A DNA stretch of 64,000 bases. Source: Pseudomonas poae (GTDB lineage: Bacteria; Pseudomonadota; Gammaproteobacteria; Pseudomonadales; Pseudomonadaceae). The translations under genes were made by a program, and so were the position numbers. Shown in pieces: positions 55,581 through 64,000 of this stretch (position 1 is its first letter; every line of letters starts with the position of its first letter). Where the stretch lies: positions 2,170,001 to 2,234,000 of the forward strand of contig CP034537.1 in NCBI GenBank assembly GCA_004000515.1. The letters are read 5' to 3'. The notes under the pieces were generated by a model, which had not been told where the DNA came from, did no database searches, and saw only the letters and a list, made by a program, of their open reading frames with translations.

Positions 55581-56575
55581 TGCGGGTATCGTCGATCAAA
55601 AATCCGCTCAAGCTGGTGGCGTTTGCCGCGTTGTCCCTGCTGGTCGTCAGTTGTTCCACCAGCCGTGGTCCGGCGCAGAAGGGCGGGACCGCTGTGCGTT
55701 CCCAACCGGGCCTGGACATCAACCGCGCCCACAAAGACGGCGCGCCGTGGTGGGATGTGGACGTCTCGAAAATTCCGGATGCCACCCCGACCCTGCACAC
55801 CGGAGCCTACAAGGCCAACCCGTATACCGTGCTGGGCAAGACCTACTTCCCGCTGCAGGAATCCAAGACCTATGTCCAGTCGGGCACGGCGTCCTGGTAC
55901 GGCACCAAGTTCCATGGCCAGAACACCGCCAACGGCGAAGTGTATGACCTGTACGGCATGAGCGCGGCGCACAAGACCCTGCCGCTGCCCAGCTATGTAC
56001 GCGTGACCAACCTGGACAACAACCGCACCGTGATCCTGCGGGTCAACGACCGTGGGCCGTTCTACTCGGACCGCATCATCGACTTGTCCTACGCGGCGGC
56101 GAAGAAACTCGGCTACGCCGAAACCGGTACCGCGCGGGTCAAGGTCGAAGGCATCGACCCGGCGCAATACTGGGCCCAGCGTGGCAAACCGGCGCCGTTG
56201 ATGCTCAACGAGCCGCAAACCCCACAGCCGCAAGTGACGGCGTCGGCCGGCAAGATCGAACAGTGGACGCCGCCGCCGGCACAGCACGCGCCGGATACGG
56301 TGGTGGTGCCCCACGCAGCACCGGGTGCTTCCATGGCCGGTGGGCAATACCTGCAGGTTGGCGCATTTGCCAACCCGGATGCGGCAGAGCTGCTAAGGTC
56401 GAAGCTCAGTGGCATGGTCAACGCGCCGGTGTTCATCAGTTCCATCGTGCGTAACCAGCAGACCCTGCACCGTGTACGCATGGGGCCGATTGGCTCACCA
56501 AGCGAAGTCGCACAAGTGCAGAACAGCGTGCGGCTGGCCAACCTGGGACAACCCAGTGTGGTCACCGCCGAATAA
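55580..56575 (+). CDS. rlpA: Septal ring lytic transglycosylase RlpA
   Basis: 331 aa lipoprotein. Lipobox LVVSCSTS, then the double-psi beta-barrel domain (SGTASWYGTKFHGQNTANGE ... RVNDRGPFYSDRIIDLSYAA), then a Pro-rich linker and a C-terminal SPOR domain (GQYLQVGAFANPDAAELL). RlpA cleaves naked glycan strands at the septum in Pseudomonas. Confidence 0.95.
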   Translation: MRVSSIKNPLKLVAFAALSLLVVSCSTSRGPAQKGGTAVRSQPGLDINRAHKDGAPWWDVDVSKIPDATPTLHTGAYKANPYTVLGKTYFPLQESKTYVQSGTASWYGTKFHGQNTANGEVYDLYGMSAAHKTLPLPSYVRVTNLDNNRTVILRVNDRGPFYSDRIIDLSYAAAKKLGYAETGTARVKVEGIDPAQYWAQRGKPAPLMLNEPQTPQPQVTASAGKIEQWTPPPAQHAPDTVVVPHAAPGASMAGGQYLQVGAFANPDAAELLRSKLSGMVNAPVFISSIVRNQQTLHRVRMGPIGSPSEVAQVQNSVRLANLGQPSVVTAE

Positions 56576-56754
56576 CAAAAGATTGAAGGTTCAGGCCTGA
56601 ACGTGGGCTTGAGCCGGGGTTGTTGGCTCGTTGAACAATAAAAACCCAGGGGCAAGGGGTGAGCGGGCAACCGAACACGCGACAGTCTGGAAGCGGGCTG
56701 TCTGAATAGTTTTGCCCGCGAGGGCAAGTTTCCATAAGCAATTTCGAGAGACGG

Positions 56755-57912
56755 ATGAACATCACCACCTTAGCCAAACGCACGTGCCTGCTTCTTTCGC
56801 TGATCATCACCCCGGCCGCCTGGGCGGTTGAAATGGTGCCGGCTTCCCCGCAACTGGCTGCCAAGGCCTGGGTCCTCATGGATGCCGCCAGCGGCAACGT
56901 GCTGGTCGAGAACAACGGTGACCAGCGCCTGCCACCGGCCAGCTTGACCAAGCTGATGACCGCCTACATCGCGACCCTGGAAATTCGTCGCGGCCAGATC
57001 GGCGAGAACGACCCGGTTACCGTCAGCGAAAACGCCTGGCGTACCGGCGGTTCGCGGATGTTCATCAAGGTTGGCTCGCAGGTGACTGTCAGCGACCTGC
57101 TGCACGGCATCATCATCCAGTCCGGCAACGACGCCAGCGTGGCGCTGTCCGAGCACATCGCCGGCAGCGAAGACGCGTTCGCCGACATGATGAACAAAAC
57201 CGTGACTGACCTGGGCATGACCAACAGCCACTTCATGAACCCAACCGGTCTGCCAAACCCTGAGCACTATTCGTCGGCTCACGACATGGCGATCCTGGCG
57301 CGCGCGATCATTCGTGTTGACCCGGTGCACTACGCGATCTACTCCCAGAAGGAATTCTTCTGGAACAACATCAAGCAACCTAACCGCAACCTGCTGCTGT
57401 GGCGTGACAAGACCGTTGACGGTCTGAAAACCGGTCACACCGACGAAGCTGGCTACTGCATGGTGTCCTCGGCTGTACGTGATGGCCAGCGCCTGATCGC
57501 CGTGGTATTCGGCACCAATAGCGAGCAGGCCCGTGCAGCCGAGACGCAAAAACTGCTGACCTACGGTTTCCGTTTCTTCGAAACCCAGACCTTCTATCAG
57601 AAGGGTGCCGAGCTTGCGACCGCTCCGGTCTGGAAGGGCGCAACCTCTCAGGTCAAGGCTGGCCTGGCTGAAGACCTGACCCTGACCATGCCTAAAGGCC
57701 AGCTGAAAAAGCTCGCTGCCAGCATGACCATGAACCCGCACCTGGTTGCCCCAATCGCCAAGGGTGACGTGATCGGTAAGGTCGAAGTCAAGCTGGACGA
57801 CAAGGTCGTGCACAGCGCTGACCTGATCGCTCTGGACGCCGTCGACGAAGGTGGTATCTTCCGCCGCGTCTGGGATAGCATCCGTCTATTCTTCTACAGC
57901 TTGTTCAACTGA
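56755..57912 (+). CDS. dacA: D-alanyl-D-alanine carboxypeptidase (PBP5)
   Basis: 385 aa. A signal peptide MNITTLAKRTCLLLSLIITP ends AAWA. The motifs are SxxK in PPASLTKLMTAY, SxN in IQSGNDASVAL and KTG in VDGLKTGHTDEAGYC. The C-terminal amphipathic anchor is FRRVWDSIRLFFYSLFN. It trims terminal D-Ala from murein. The 179-base upstream gap contains a 14-bp palindrome (GTTCAGGCCTGAAC, 56589-56602) and no gene. Confidence 0.97.
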   Translation: MNITTLAKRTCLLLSLIITPAAWAVEMVPASPQLAAKAWVLMDAASGNVLVENNGDQRLPPASLTKLMTAYIATLEIRRGQIGENDPVTVSENAWRTGGSRMFIKVGSQVTVSDLLHGIIIQSGNDASVALSEHIAGSEDAFADMMNKTVTDLGMTNSHFMNPTGLPNPEHYSSAHDMAILARAIIRVDPVHYAIYSQKEFFWNNIKQPNRNLLLWRDKTVDGLKTGHTDEAGYCMVSSAVRDGQRLIAVVFGTNSEQARAAETQKLLTYGFRFFETQTFYQKGAELATAPVWKGATSQVKAGLAEDLTLTMPKGQLKKLAASMTMNPHLVAPIAKGDVIGKVEVKLDDKVVHSADLIALDAVDEGGIFRRVWDSIRLFFYSLFN

Positions 57913-57925
57913 TAAGTGTGCACCT

Positions 57926-57960
57926 GCAAAGCCCCGTGTTGATCCGACACGGGGCTTTGC
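57926..57960. terminator. Hairpin terminator after dacA
   Basis: GCAAAGCCCCGTGT (57926-57939) pairs perfectly with ACACGGGGCTTTGC (57947-57960). The T tract is only three bases on plus, so termination may be partial, allowing read-through into ybeD-lipB-lipA. Confidence 0.75.
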
Positions 57961-57997
57961 CCGTCGCCACGGCTTACGCTTACGAGGCCGTTACGCC

Positions 57998-58273
57998 ATG
58001 ACCGATAAAGAAGTAAAGGCGCCAAAGATCGAATTCCCAGTGACGGACTATCCCGTCAAAGTGATCAGCGATACCGGTGTGGGCAACAAAGACAAGATCC
58101 TCGAGATTGTGCGTAAACACGCGACGATCAACGACAACCGTGTGGACGAGCGCTCCAGCACCAACGGTAAGTACACGACGATCCAGTTGCACATCGTTGC
58201 GACCGGTCAAGAACAGCTCTACGACATCAACAGCGAACTGCGGGCCACCGGCTTCGTGCACATGGTGTTGTGA
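57998..58273 (+). CDS. ybeD: DUF493 / YbeD-family protein
   Basis: 91 aa. It has [20 protein letters not shown] and [20 protein letters not shown], an ACT-like ferredoxin fold. It is conserved between dacA and lipB in gammaproteobacteria; a regulatory role in lipoate metabolism has been suggested. GAGG precedes the ATG, and the stop overlaps lipB. Confidence 0.92.
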   Translation: MTDKEVKAPKIEFPVTDYPVKVISDTGVGNKDKILEIVRKHATINDNRVDERSSTNGKYTTIQLHIVATGQEQLYDINSELRATGFVHMVL

Positions 58274-58920
58274 TGTCACAGGTCCTGGGCTTTCGCGAGC
58301 TCGGCCAGATGGACTATGAGCCCGTCTGGCACGCCATGCAGCGGTTCACCAACGAGCGCGGCACGTCGGCCCCCGATGAAATCTGGCTGGTGGAACACCC
58401 GCCGGTATTCACTCAGGGTCAGGCCGGAAAGGCCGAGCACTTGTTGGTTCCGGGTGATATTCCGGTGGTGCAGGTCGACCGAGGTGGCCAAGTGACTTAC
58501 CATGGCCCCGGACAACTTGTCGCATACCTATTGTTGGACGTGCGCAAGCTGGGTTTTGGCGTGCGCGATCTGGTCAGCCGTATGGAGGCTTGCCTGATCG
58601 AACTGTTGGCCAGTTACGGCGTGACCGCCGCGGCCAAACCCGATGCACCCGGTGTGTATGTGGATGGCGCGAAAATCGCCTCCCTGGGGCTGCGGATACG
58701 CCACGGATGTTCCTTTCATGGCCTGGCCTTGAACGTGGACATGGACCTGGCGCCGTTCCGGCGGATCAACCCGTGTGGTTATGCCGGGTTGGCGATGACC
58801 CAACTGAGCGAGCACGCCACACCGATTAAATTTGCCGAGGTAAGTGCCCGGCTGCGTGCGCAGCTCGTCAAACACCTCGACTATGCTGAGCAGACGACCC
58901 TTACGGGCGGAATCGACTGA
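58273..58920 (+). CDS. lipB: Octanoyltransferase
   Basis: 215 aa. It has [20 protein letters not shown] (His-containing core), the catalytic Lys in [12 protein letters not shown] and the catalytic Cys in [10 protein letters not shown]. It transfers octanoyl from ACP to lipoyl domains. The ATG overlaps the ybeD stop (TGATG), and lipA starts two bases after its end. Confidence 0.96.
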   Translation: MSQVLGFRELGQMDYEPVWHAMQRFTNERGTSAPDEIWLVEHPPVFTQGQAGKAEHLLVPGDIPVVQVDRGGQVTYHGPGQLVAYLLLDVRKLGFGVRDLVSRMEACLIELLASYGVTAAAKPDAPGVYVDGAKIASLGLRIRHGCSFHGLALNVDMDLAPFRRINPCGYAGLAMTQLSEHATPIKFAEVSARLRAQLVKHLDYAEQTTLTGGID

Positions 58921-58922
58921 TT

Positions 58923-59948
58923 ATGACTACTGATGCAGTGCAAACCATGATCCCGACGGTGGACGTTACCGACCGTCCGGCCCCGGCCCCGCGTGCCAAG
59001 GTGGAAGCCGGCGTCAAGCTGCGCGGCGCCGAGAAGGTTGCACGCATCCCGGTGAAGATCATTCCGACCACCGAACTGCCGAAGAAACCCGACTGGATCC
59101 GCGTGCGCATCCCGGTTTCGCCGGAAGTCGACCGTATCAAGGCGCTGCTGCGCAAGCACAAGCTGCACAGCGTGTGCGAAGAAGCCTCCTGCCCGAACCT
59201 GGGCGAGTGCTTCTCCGGTGGCACCGCCACCTTCATGATCATGGGTGACATCTGCACCCGTCGTTGCCCGTTCTGTGACGTTGGCCACGGCCGACCAAAA
59301 CCTCTGGACGTCAACGAGCCGGAAAGCCTGGCCATCGCCATCGCCGACCTGCGCCTCAAGTACGTGGTGATCACCTCGGTAGACCGCGACGACCTGCGTG
59401 ACGGCGGTGCCCAGCACTTTGCCGACTGCATCCGCGAAATCCGCAAGCTGTCGCCAAACGTGATGCTCGAAACCCTGGTCCCGGACTACCGTGGCCGTAT
59501 GGACGTGGCGCTGGAAATCACCGCTGCCGAGCCGCCGGATGTGTTCAACCACAACCTGGAAACCGTGCCACGCCTGTACAAGGCTGCGCGTCCGGGTTCG
59601 GACTATCAGTGGTCGCTGACCCTGCTGCAGAAATTCAAGCAGATGATGCCGCACATCCCGACCAAATCCGGCCTGATGCTGGGCCTGGGTGAGACCGACG
59701 AAGAAGTGATCGAAGTCATGAAGCGCATGCGCGAACACGACATCGACATGCTGACCCTGGGCCAGTACCTGCAACCGTCCCGTAGCCACTTGCCGGTGCA
59801 GCGTTTTGTACACCCGGACACCTTTGCCTGGTTCGCCGAGGAAGGTTACAAGATGGGCTTCAAGAACGTTGCGTCGGGCCCGTTGGTACGTTCGTCGTAC
59901 CACGCTGACGAGCAGGCCAAGCTGGTCAAGGCGAGCCTGGTTTCGTAA
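58923..59948 (+). CDS. lipA: Lipoyl synthase
   Basis: 341 aa radical SAM enzyme. The auxiliary cluster is C-x4-C-x5-C in [15 protein letters not shown]. The SAM cluster is [11 protein letters not shown]. The C-terminal Ser ligand is in [11 protein letters not shown]. It inserts two sulfurs into octanoyl-protein. It is co-transcribed with lipB. Confidence 0.97.
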   Translation: MTTDAVQTMIPTVDVTDRPAPAPRAKVEAGVKLRGAEKVARIPVKIIPTTELPKKPDWIRVRIPVSPEVDRIKALLRKHKLHSVCEEASCPNLGECFSGGTATFMIMGDICTRRCPFCDVGHGRPKPLDVNEPESLAIAIADLRLKYVVITSVDRDDLRDGGAQHFADCIREIRKLSPNVMLETLVPDYRGRMDVALEITAAEPPDVFNHNLETVPRLYKAARPGSDYQWSLTLLQKFKQMMPHIPTKSGLMLGLGETDEEVIEVMKRMREHDIDMLTLGQYLQPSRSHLPVQRFVHPDTFAWFAEEGYKMGFKNVASGPLVRSSYHADEQAKLVKASLVS

Positions 59949-59964
59949 ATACCGCTGCTCAAAG

Positions 59965-60060
59965 CTGGGAGCGAACTTGTGTTGGCTTGCCTGCGATAGC
60001 ATCACCTCGGTGCAACTGATACACCGAGGTGCCTGCATCGCAGGCAAGCCAGCTCCCACA
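59965..60060. repeat. REP pair with nested palindrome
   Basis: Outer arms (TTGGCTTGCCTGCGAT near 59982-59997 and ATCGCAGGCAAGCC near 60037-60050) enclose a second inverted repeat, CACCTCGGTG and CACCGAGGTG (60003-60031). The whole can form a long branched hairpin between lipA and ldcA. Confidence 0.8.
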
Positions 60061-60093
60061 TTTCGTTCTGCGTTATAGATAGGGAGTCCATGG

Positions 60094-61024
60094 ATGAGCA
60101 CTGAACCAGCAGTTGCCGTACCTGCATTGCGCAGCGAAGGCACCATCGCCCTGATCGCCCCCGCAGGCCCGGCCGAACTGGACGCCGAAAAAGCCGCACA
60201 ATGGGTGCGTAATCGCGGCTACAACCTGCGTATTTTCCCGGGCGTGTTTGAGCGCGATGGCTATCTGGCCGGCAGCGACGACAGCCGCCTCAACGACCTC
60301 CATGCCGCCTTCGCCGATCCCGACATCGATGCAATCTTCTGCCTGCGCGGCGGCTATGGCACGCCACGCCTGCTCGACCGCTTGGACTTTGGCCTGCTAC
60401 GCAAAAACCCCAAGCCATTCGTAGGCTATAGCGACCTTACCGCCGTGCACCTGGCTATCAGCCGGTACGCGGGCTTCGTGACGTTCCACGGGCCGATGTT
60501 CAAAGTCGACCTGCTGGGCGACAAACAACAACCCACCGAGTCTTCACTGTTCAGCATGCTGCGCGGCCAACTGGGCGTCGGCAGCGTGCTGGCGCACCCG
60601 GTGGCCTACCCGTTGACCACTATTGCACCTGGCATTGCCTGTGGGCGTTTGCTGGGGGCAACCTGTCGATGATCGCAGCGGTGATGGGGACCGCTTTTGA
60701 GATCGACGCCGCAGGCATCATCTTGCTGATCGAAGACGTCAACGAGCCGATCTACCGTATCGACCGCTTGCTGACGCACCTGCGCCTGGCAGGCAAGCTC
60801 GCTCAAGTGGCGGGTGTGCTGGTGGGGATGTGGCCGGTGTGGACCAGGTTGCATTGGAGCAGTTGCTCAAGCAGACCTTCGAACCGCTGTGCATTCCGGT
60901 GTTGGCGGGGTGGCGCAGTGGACATTGTGACCCGAACCTGACGTTGCCGATGGGAGCGTTGGTACGGTTGGATGCGGGGGAGCAGCGGGTGGTGTTGGAG
61001 CAGGATGTGGTGGTTAGGCCCTGA
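60094..61024 (+). CDS. ldcA: Muramoyltetrapeptide (L,D-)carboxypeptidase, two one-base frameshifts
   Basis: Peptidase S66: IALIAPAGPAELDAEKAAQW, the Ser nucleophile region LRGGYGTPRLLDRLDF, FVGYSDLTAVHLAISRY, TFHGPMFKV. The frame breaks at G5 near 60655 (corrected LLGGNLSMIAAVMGTAFEID, ...LLIEDVNEPIYRIDRLL) and again at G4 near 60825 (corrected VGDVAGVDQVALEQLLKQTF). Both are single missing Gs. Corrected length is about 310 aa. LdcA removes the terminal D-Ala of recycled tetrapeptides, working with Mpl. Confidence 0.9.
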
Positions 61025-61047
61025 AGCCGGTGTTGTCTGGTCAATTG

Positions 61048-61115
61048 CCATCGCAGGCAAGCCAGCTCCCACAGGAGAATGCATTCCAATGTGGGAGCTG
61101 GCTTGCCTGCGATAG
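61048..61115. repeat. REP pair, CTGGCTTGCCTGC subtype
   Basis: CCATCGCAGGCAAGCCAGCT + CCCACA is followed after about 15 bases by TGTGGGAGCTGGCTTGCCTG + CGATAGC. It lies between the convergent ldcA and lytic transglycosylase genes. Confidence 0.9.
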
Positions 61116-61136
61116 CGGTAGTTGCCATCGGCAGAT

Positions 61137-62460
61137 CTATCGGTCCTGCAACGACTCCAAAAGCTTCACCGTCGGATACCCATCCGCCGGCCAGCCCAAC
61201 GCCTGCTGCGCCGCACGAATCGCCTTACGCGTATTGGCACCGATAATCCCATCCGGGTTGCCCGCGTCATAACCCTTGGCGCTCAGCGCCGTCTGCAAAT
61301 CAATGCGCTGGGAACGACTCAGCGGCCGCTCATCTTTGGCCAATCGCCACGAATCACACCACCCCCGCGAAGCGTTCCGACAACAGGCCAACCGCCAGTG
61401 CGTAGGACGACGAGTTGTTGTACTTGAGGATCGCGCGGAAGTTGTCCAGCACCAGGAACGCCGGGCCACGGTAGCCCGCCGGCAGCAACAGGGCAGCAGA
61501 CAGTTGGTCGACGTTGGGCGGCATGCTCGCGCCCGGTGGCAGTTGGATACCCAGTTTCAGCCAGTCAGCGACCGTTTTGCGGATGCCGCCATCGGCCAGC
61601 GCGTAATCGAAGTTCGCTGGCAGTTGCTGCACTTCAAACCCCCACGGCTGGCCTTTCTGCCAGCCGGAGCTTTGCAGGTAATGCGCGGTAGAGGCGAGGG
61701 CATCGGTCGGGCTGTTCCAGATGTCGCGGCGACCGTCACCATCGAAGTCGACGGCGTGGGTGTTGTAGGTGGTCGGGATGAATTGGGTCTGGCCCATGGC
61801 GCCGGCCCAGGAGCCTTTCATCTGATCGGCGGAGATGTCGCCGTGCTGGATGATCTGCAGCGCTGCCAGCAGTTGAGCCTGGGCGAACGCCGGGCGGCGG
61901 CCCTCGTAGGCCAAGGTCGCCAGGGAGCGGATCACCGAGTTATTGCCCTGGAACTGGCCGAAATTGCTTTCCATGCCCCATACCGAGACGAGTGCTTGGC
62001 GATCAACGCCGTAGCGGTCTTCGATTTTCTGCAGGATATCGGCGTATTTCACCAGCAACGCCTGGCCATTGCGCACGCGCAGTGGCGACAGGGCGCCGTC
62101 GAGGTATTCCCACACCGGGCGAGAGAATTCCGGCTGGCTGCGGTCGGCGCGGATCACCGCCATGTCAGGGGTGACATTGGCGAAGGCAGTGTCGAACACG
62201 GCAGCTGTGATGCCGGCCTTCAACGCTTGTTCGCGGAAACCGGCCTGCCATTCGGCAAAAGTCTGGGTCGGTTGAATATCTAGGTTGTCCACCGCCAAAG
62301 GAGCCACGACAGCGGGAGCCACGACCGGTGCGGTCTGGAGTGGCGGCAGGGGTTGAGCGTCGGCAGCGGTGGGTTTTTCCGCGCAGGCGACTAGCAGAAT
62401 GAGGCTGGAGGCAGCGATCAATTGGCGAAGGTGCCAACGACGGGAAAGACAAGAGGGCAT
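61137..62460 (-). CDS. Lytic murein transglycosylase, MltB_2 type with peptidoglycan-binding tail, two one-base frameshifts
   Basis: Lipoprotein signal with LILLVACAEK. The catalytic domain has FAEWQAGFREQALKAGITAA, the catalytic Glu in WGMESNFGQFQGNNSVIRSL, and SWAGAMGQTQFIPTTYNTHA. After SERFAG the frame is lost at a G5 run and again at CCAAAGATG. Adding one G and one A gives GGGVIRGDWPKDERPLSRSQ then a PG_binding_1 domain (LQTALSAKGYDAGNPDGIIG, ending LLESLQDR). Corrected length is about 441 aa. Paralogue of mltB at 54.6 kb. Confidence 0.88.
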
Positions 62461-62521
62461 GCACAGGTCCAGGGGTTACAAATCAGGAACAGACCTTATC
62501 ATGTCAGAGGGGGGCTTGCCT

Positions 62522-62685
62522 TCAGGCAGCCAGAAAGTAAGAAGCCTCCCAGCTATTAGACTGGAAGGCTTCGCGGCGGTAGCTGCCTTTGCCCTTGCCG
62601 GCGCGTTCCTGACGGCTGCGGAACAGTGGCTGGGCGATGATGGATTTGGCCTTGTTGGGGCCATGCTTGGATGGCTTTTGCTCAT
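62522..62685 (-). CDS. arfA: Alternative ribosome-rescue factor A, one-base frameshift
   Basis: ATGAGCAAAAGCC needs one more A, giving MSKKPSKHGPNKAKSIIAQP then LFRSRQERAGKGKGSYRREA and FQSNSWEASYFLAA (54 aa). This matches ArfA, including the basic KGKGSYRR core that enters the mRNA channel. ArfA recruits RF2 to stalled ribosomes when trans-translation fails. A hairpin lies within the last third of the gene, as in other species. It is separate from holA. Confidence 0.85.
62541..62572 (-). promoter_or_regulatory. Intragenic hairpin of arfA
   Basis: On the minus strand GAAGCCTTCCAG and CTGGGAGGCTTC pair around CTAATAG-type loop bases, with one mismatch. In E. coli the equivalent hairpin causes transcript truncation (termination or RNase III cutting), so that most arfA mRNA lacks a stop and is destroyed via tmRNA, which makes ArfA appear only when tmRNA fails. 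Confidence 0.75.
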
Positions 62686-62816
62686 GCTCGTTACTCTCTG
62701 GGTGGGTTGAAGCGGTGCAAATCATCTGCCGAAGTTTGAGCGCTGTAAAGCCCTGCAATAGGTAGGAAACTTCACAAGATCACCTGGAAGGCACTCAAGG
62801 TAGGAGCTGGAGGAGT

Positions 62817-63854
62817 TTATTCGGCGGGAAGAGTCAGGCGCTGACCAGCCATCAACAGCGACAACCGGCTCAGGCTCATCCACGGCGAACCGGCCGCCTG
62901 GCCCTTGATCTGCGCGTCAATGCGCTGCGCTTCCAGCAACAGTTGCGCCCAGCGTTGCGCCGAGTGCCGTTGCAGTGCCTTGCTCATCAGCGGTTTGCGT
63001 TTGTCCCACACCGGGGGGCGTGCCTGGCTGAAACATTTGTCCAGCGGCGTACCTTGGCTGTATTGCAGGGCAATATTGGCCAATACCCGTAGCTCCCGGG
63101 CCAAGGCCCAGAGAATCACCGGAGGTTCTACGCCCTCACCACGCAGGCCCTCGAGCATGCGCAGGGCGTGGGCGGGTTCGCCGTTGAGAATCGCATCCAC
63201 CAAGCCGAACACGTCAAACCGCGCACTGTCCGCTACGGCGCCCTGCACGGTTTCGACGGTGATCTGCCCGTCTTCAGCCATCAACTTGAGCTTTTCGATC
63301 TCCTGGGCCGCGGCAAGCAAGTTGCCCTCGACCCGGGCGGCGATCAACTCCACCGCGTCCTGAGTCGCCGAGAGCCCCGATTGGGACAAGCGCTGGCGAA
63401 TCCACTGCGGCAATTGATTGCTGTCTACCGGCCAGATCTGGATGAACTGGGTTTGCGCCCCTTCTACCAAGGCCTTGCCCCACTTGGTTTTCTGCGCGCT
63501 GCCATCAAGCTTGGGCAAGCTGATCAGCAGTACCGTGTCTTCGGCGGGGCGCGAGCAATATTCCATCAGCGCGGCTGCGCCCTTGTCGCCTGGCTTGCCC
63601 GATGGCAGACGCAATTCCAGCAAGCGTTTTTCGGCGAACAGCGACATGCTCGCGCCGGCCTGCAGCAACGTACCCCAGTCGAAACTGGCGTCGGCGGCGA
63701 ACACCTGGCGTTCATCGAAACCTTGCTGGCGCGCGGCGGTGCGAATGGCGTCGGCGGCTTCCTGGCACAGCAACGGGTCATCACCGCTGACGATGTAGAC
63801 AGGCGCGAGGCCACCTTGCAGGTGTTTGGCGAGTTGGGCGGGGGCGAGTTTCAT
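62817..63854 (-). CDS. holA: DNA polymerase III subunit delta
   Basis: 345 aa. It has MKLAPAQLAKHLQGGLAPVY, YIVSGDDPLLCQEAADAIRT, the AAA-like core FAEKRLLELRLPSGKPG, LKLMAEDGQITVETVQGAVA, and ends LLMAGQRLTLPAE. Delta opens the beta clamp in the clamp loader. It follows lptE in the leuS-lptE-holA order usual in Pseudomonas. Confidence 0.96.
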   Translation of the reverse strand: MKLAPAQLAKHLQGGLAPVYIVSGDDPLLCQEAADAIRTAARQQGFDERQVFAADASFDWGTLLQAGASMSLFAEKRLLELRLPSGKPGDKGAAALMEYCSRPAEDTVLLISLPKLDGSAQKTKWGKALVEGAQTQFIQIWPVDSNQLPQWIRQRLSQSGLSATQDAVELIAARVEGNLLAAAQEIEKLKLMAEDGQITVETVQGAVADSARFDVFGLVDAILNGEPAHALRMLEGLRGEGVEPPVILWALARELRVLANIALQYSQGTPLDKCFSQARPPVWDKRKPLMSKALQRHSAQRWAQLLLEAQRIDAQIKGQAAGSPWMSLSRLSLLMAGQRLTLPAE

Positions 63855-63863
63855 AGGCAGGGT

Positions 63864-63890
63864 AAACGGGGCGCTTGGGGCGCCCCGTTT
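63864..63890 (-). terminator. Hairpin between lptE and holA
   Basis: AAACGGGGCG and CGCCCCGTTT pair around CTTGGGG in the 39-base gap between the lptE stop and the holA start. The T tract is short, so it is probably an attenuator or mRNA processing site. Confidence 0.6.
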
Positions 63891-63893
63891 GGC

Positions 63894-64000
63894 TTACTCG
63901 ACAGGAACTTCAACAGGCGATTGTTTCGGCGTGTTGTCTTCGTACTCTTGCGCGGCTTTCAGCGCGTCGGCGTCAGCCTTGGCCTTGTTGTCAGCAGCTT
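63894..64000 (-). CDS. lptE: LPS-assembly lipoprotein LptE, C-terminal end
   Basis: The partial frame reads AADNKAKADADALKAAQEYE then DNTPKQSPVEVPVE and a stop. Charged, Ala-rich tails of this kind end pseudomonad LptE, and the position directly before holA fits. The 5' part lies outside the window. Confidence 0.65.
   Translation of the reverse strand, partial: AADNKAKADADALKAAQEYEDNTPKQSPVEVPVE

Noticed and set aside
62501..62710. Plus-strand hydrophobic frame opposite arfA
   Set aside because: Apparent membrane segments come from the reverse of the basic ArfA sequence; ArfA identity on minus is strong.
1..64000. CRISPR array, restriction-modification, toxin-antitoxin or other anti-phage systems
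   Set aside because: No regularly spaced repeats and no Cas, methylase, nuclease-toxin or Abi proteins were recognised; YqaJ and RadC belong to the element.

Overview
This window looks like a Pseudomonas chromosome of the fluorescens group. The basis is the conserved block proA-nadD-rsfS-rlmH-mrdA-rodA-mltB-rlpA-dacA-ybeD-lipB-lipA, a holA/lptE end, Pseudomonas-type REP palindromes, and ppa/mtfA/dedA and ethanolamine genes with typical pseudomonad protein sequences. The species was inferred from recognition, not from a search.

Layout. (1) 1-5.1 kb: ends of a VOC and an SDR gene, then a minus-strand block typical of integrative conjugative elements or islands (small membrane protein, RadC-like JAMM protein, Gp3-like/metal-binding protein, YqaJ nuclease, DUF932, glycine-zipper protein). 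(2) 5.4-18.2 kb: an ectoine/hydroxyectoine uptake and catabolism cluster: doeD-doeC-doeX-doeB-doeA-eutC-eutB-enuR on minus, ehuB-ehuC-ehuD-ehuA divergent on plus. EhuABCD imports the compatible solute, EutB/EutC act on hydroxyectoine, DoeA opens the ectoine ring, DoeB deacetylates, DoeD transaminates diaminobutyrate and DoeC oxidises aspartate semialdehyde to aspartate. EnuR (MocR type) and DoeX (Lrp type) would regulate it. (3) 18.2-28.3 kb: a second accessory stretch with small zinc-ribbon and hypothetical genes, a short tyrosine recombinase, a LysR / NCS1 permease / acyl-CoA ligase / FlK-like thioesterase / DsbA-fold isomerase cluster of unknown substrate, a P4-type integrase with upstream iterons, and an S24 repressor. 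(4) 28.5-39 kb: ppa, mtfA, dedA, a GNAT gene, then ethanolamine use without a microcompartment: permease, ammonia-lyase EutBC, acetaldehyde dehydrogenase exaC, and a sigma-54 activator with a matching -24/-12 promoter. (5) 39-48.5 kb: mpl-ubiX, lipoproteins, a MORN-repeat/caspase-like lipoprotein, MaoC, cidAB-like genes, a Lon-N protein, a DedA-PAP2 fusion and mpg. (6) 48.5-64 kb: the proline/NAD/ribosome/cell-wall/lipoate block, ldcA, a second MltB-type enzyme, arfA with its internal hairpin, holA and the 3' end of lptE.

Quality note. About 20 single-base indels interrupt otherwise conserved genes throughout the window, including housekeeping genes such as nadD, mltB, mpl and arfA. Most are one base missing from a short homopolymer. 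The simplest reading is uncorrected sequencing or assembly error, so the broken genes are annotated at full extent with the indel positions given, and are not called biological pseudogenes.
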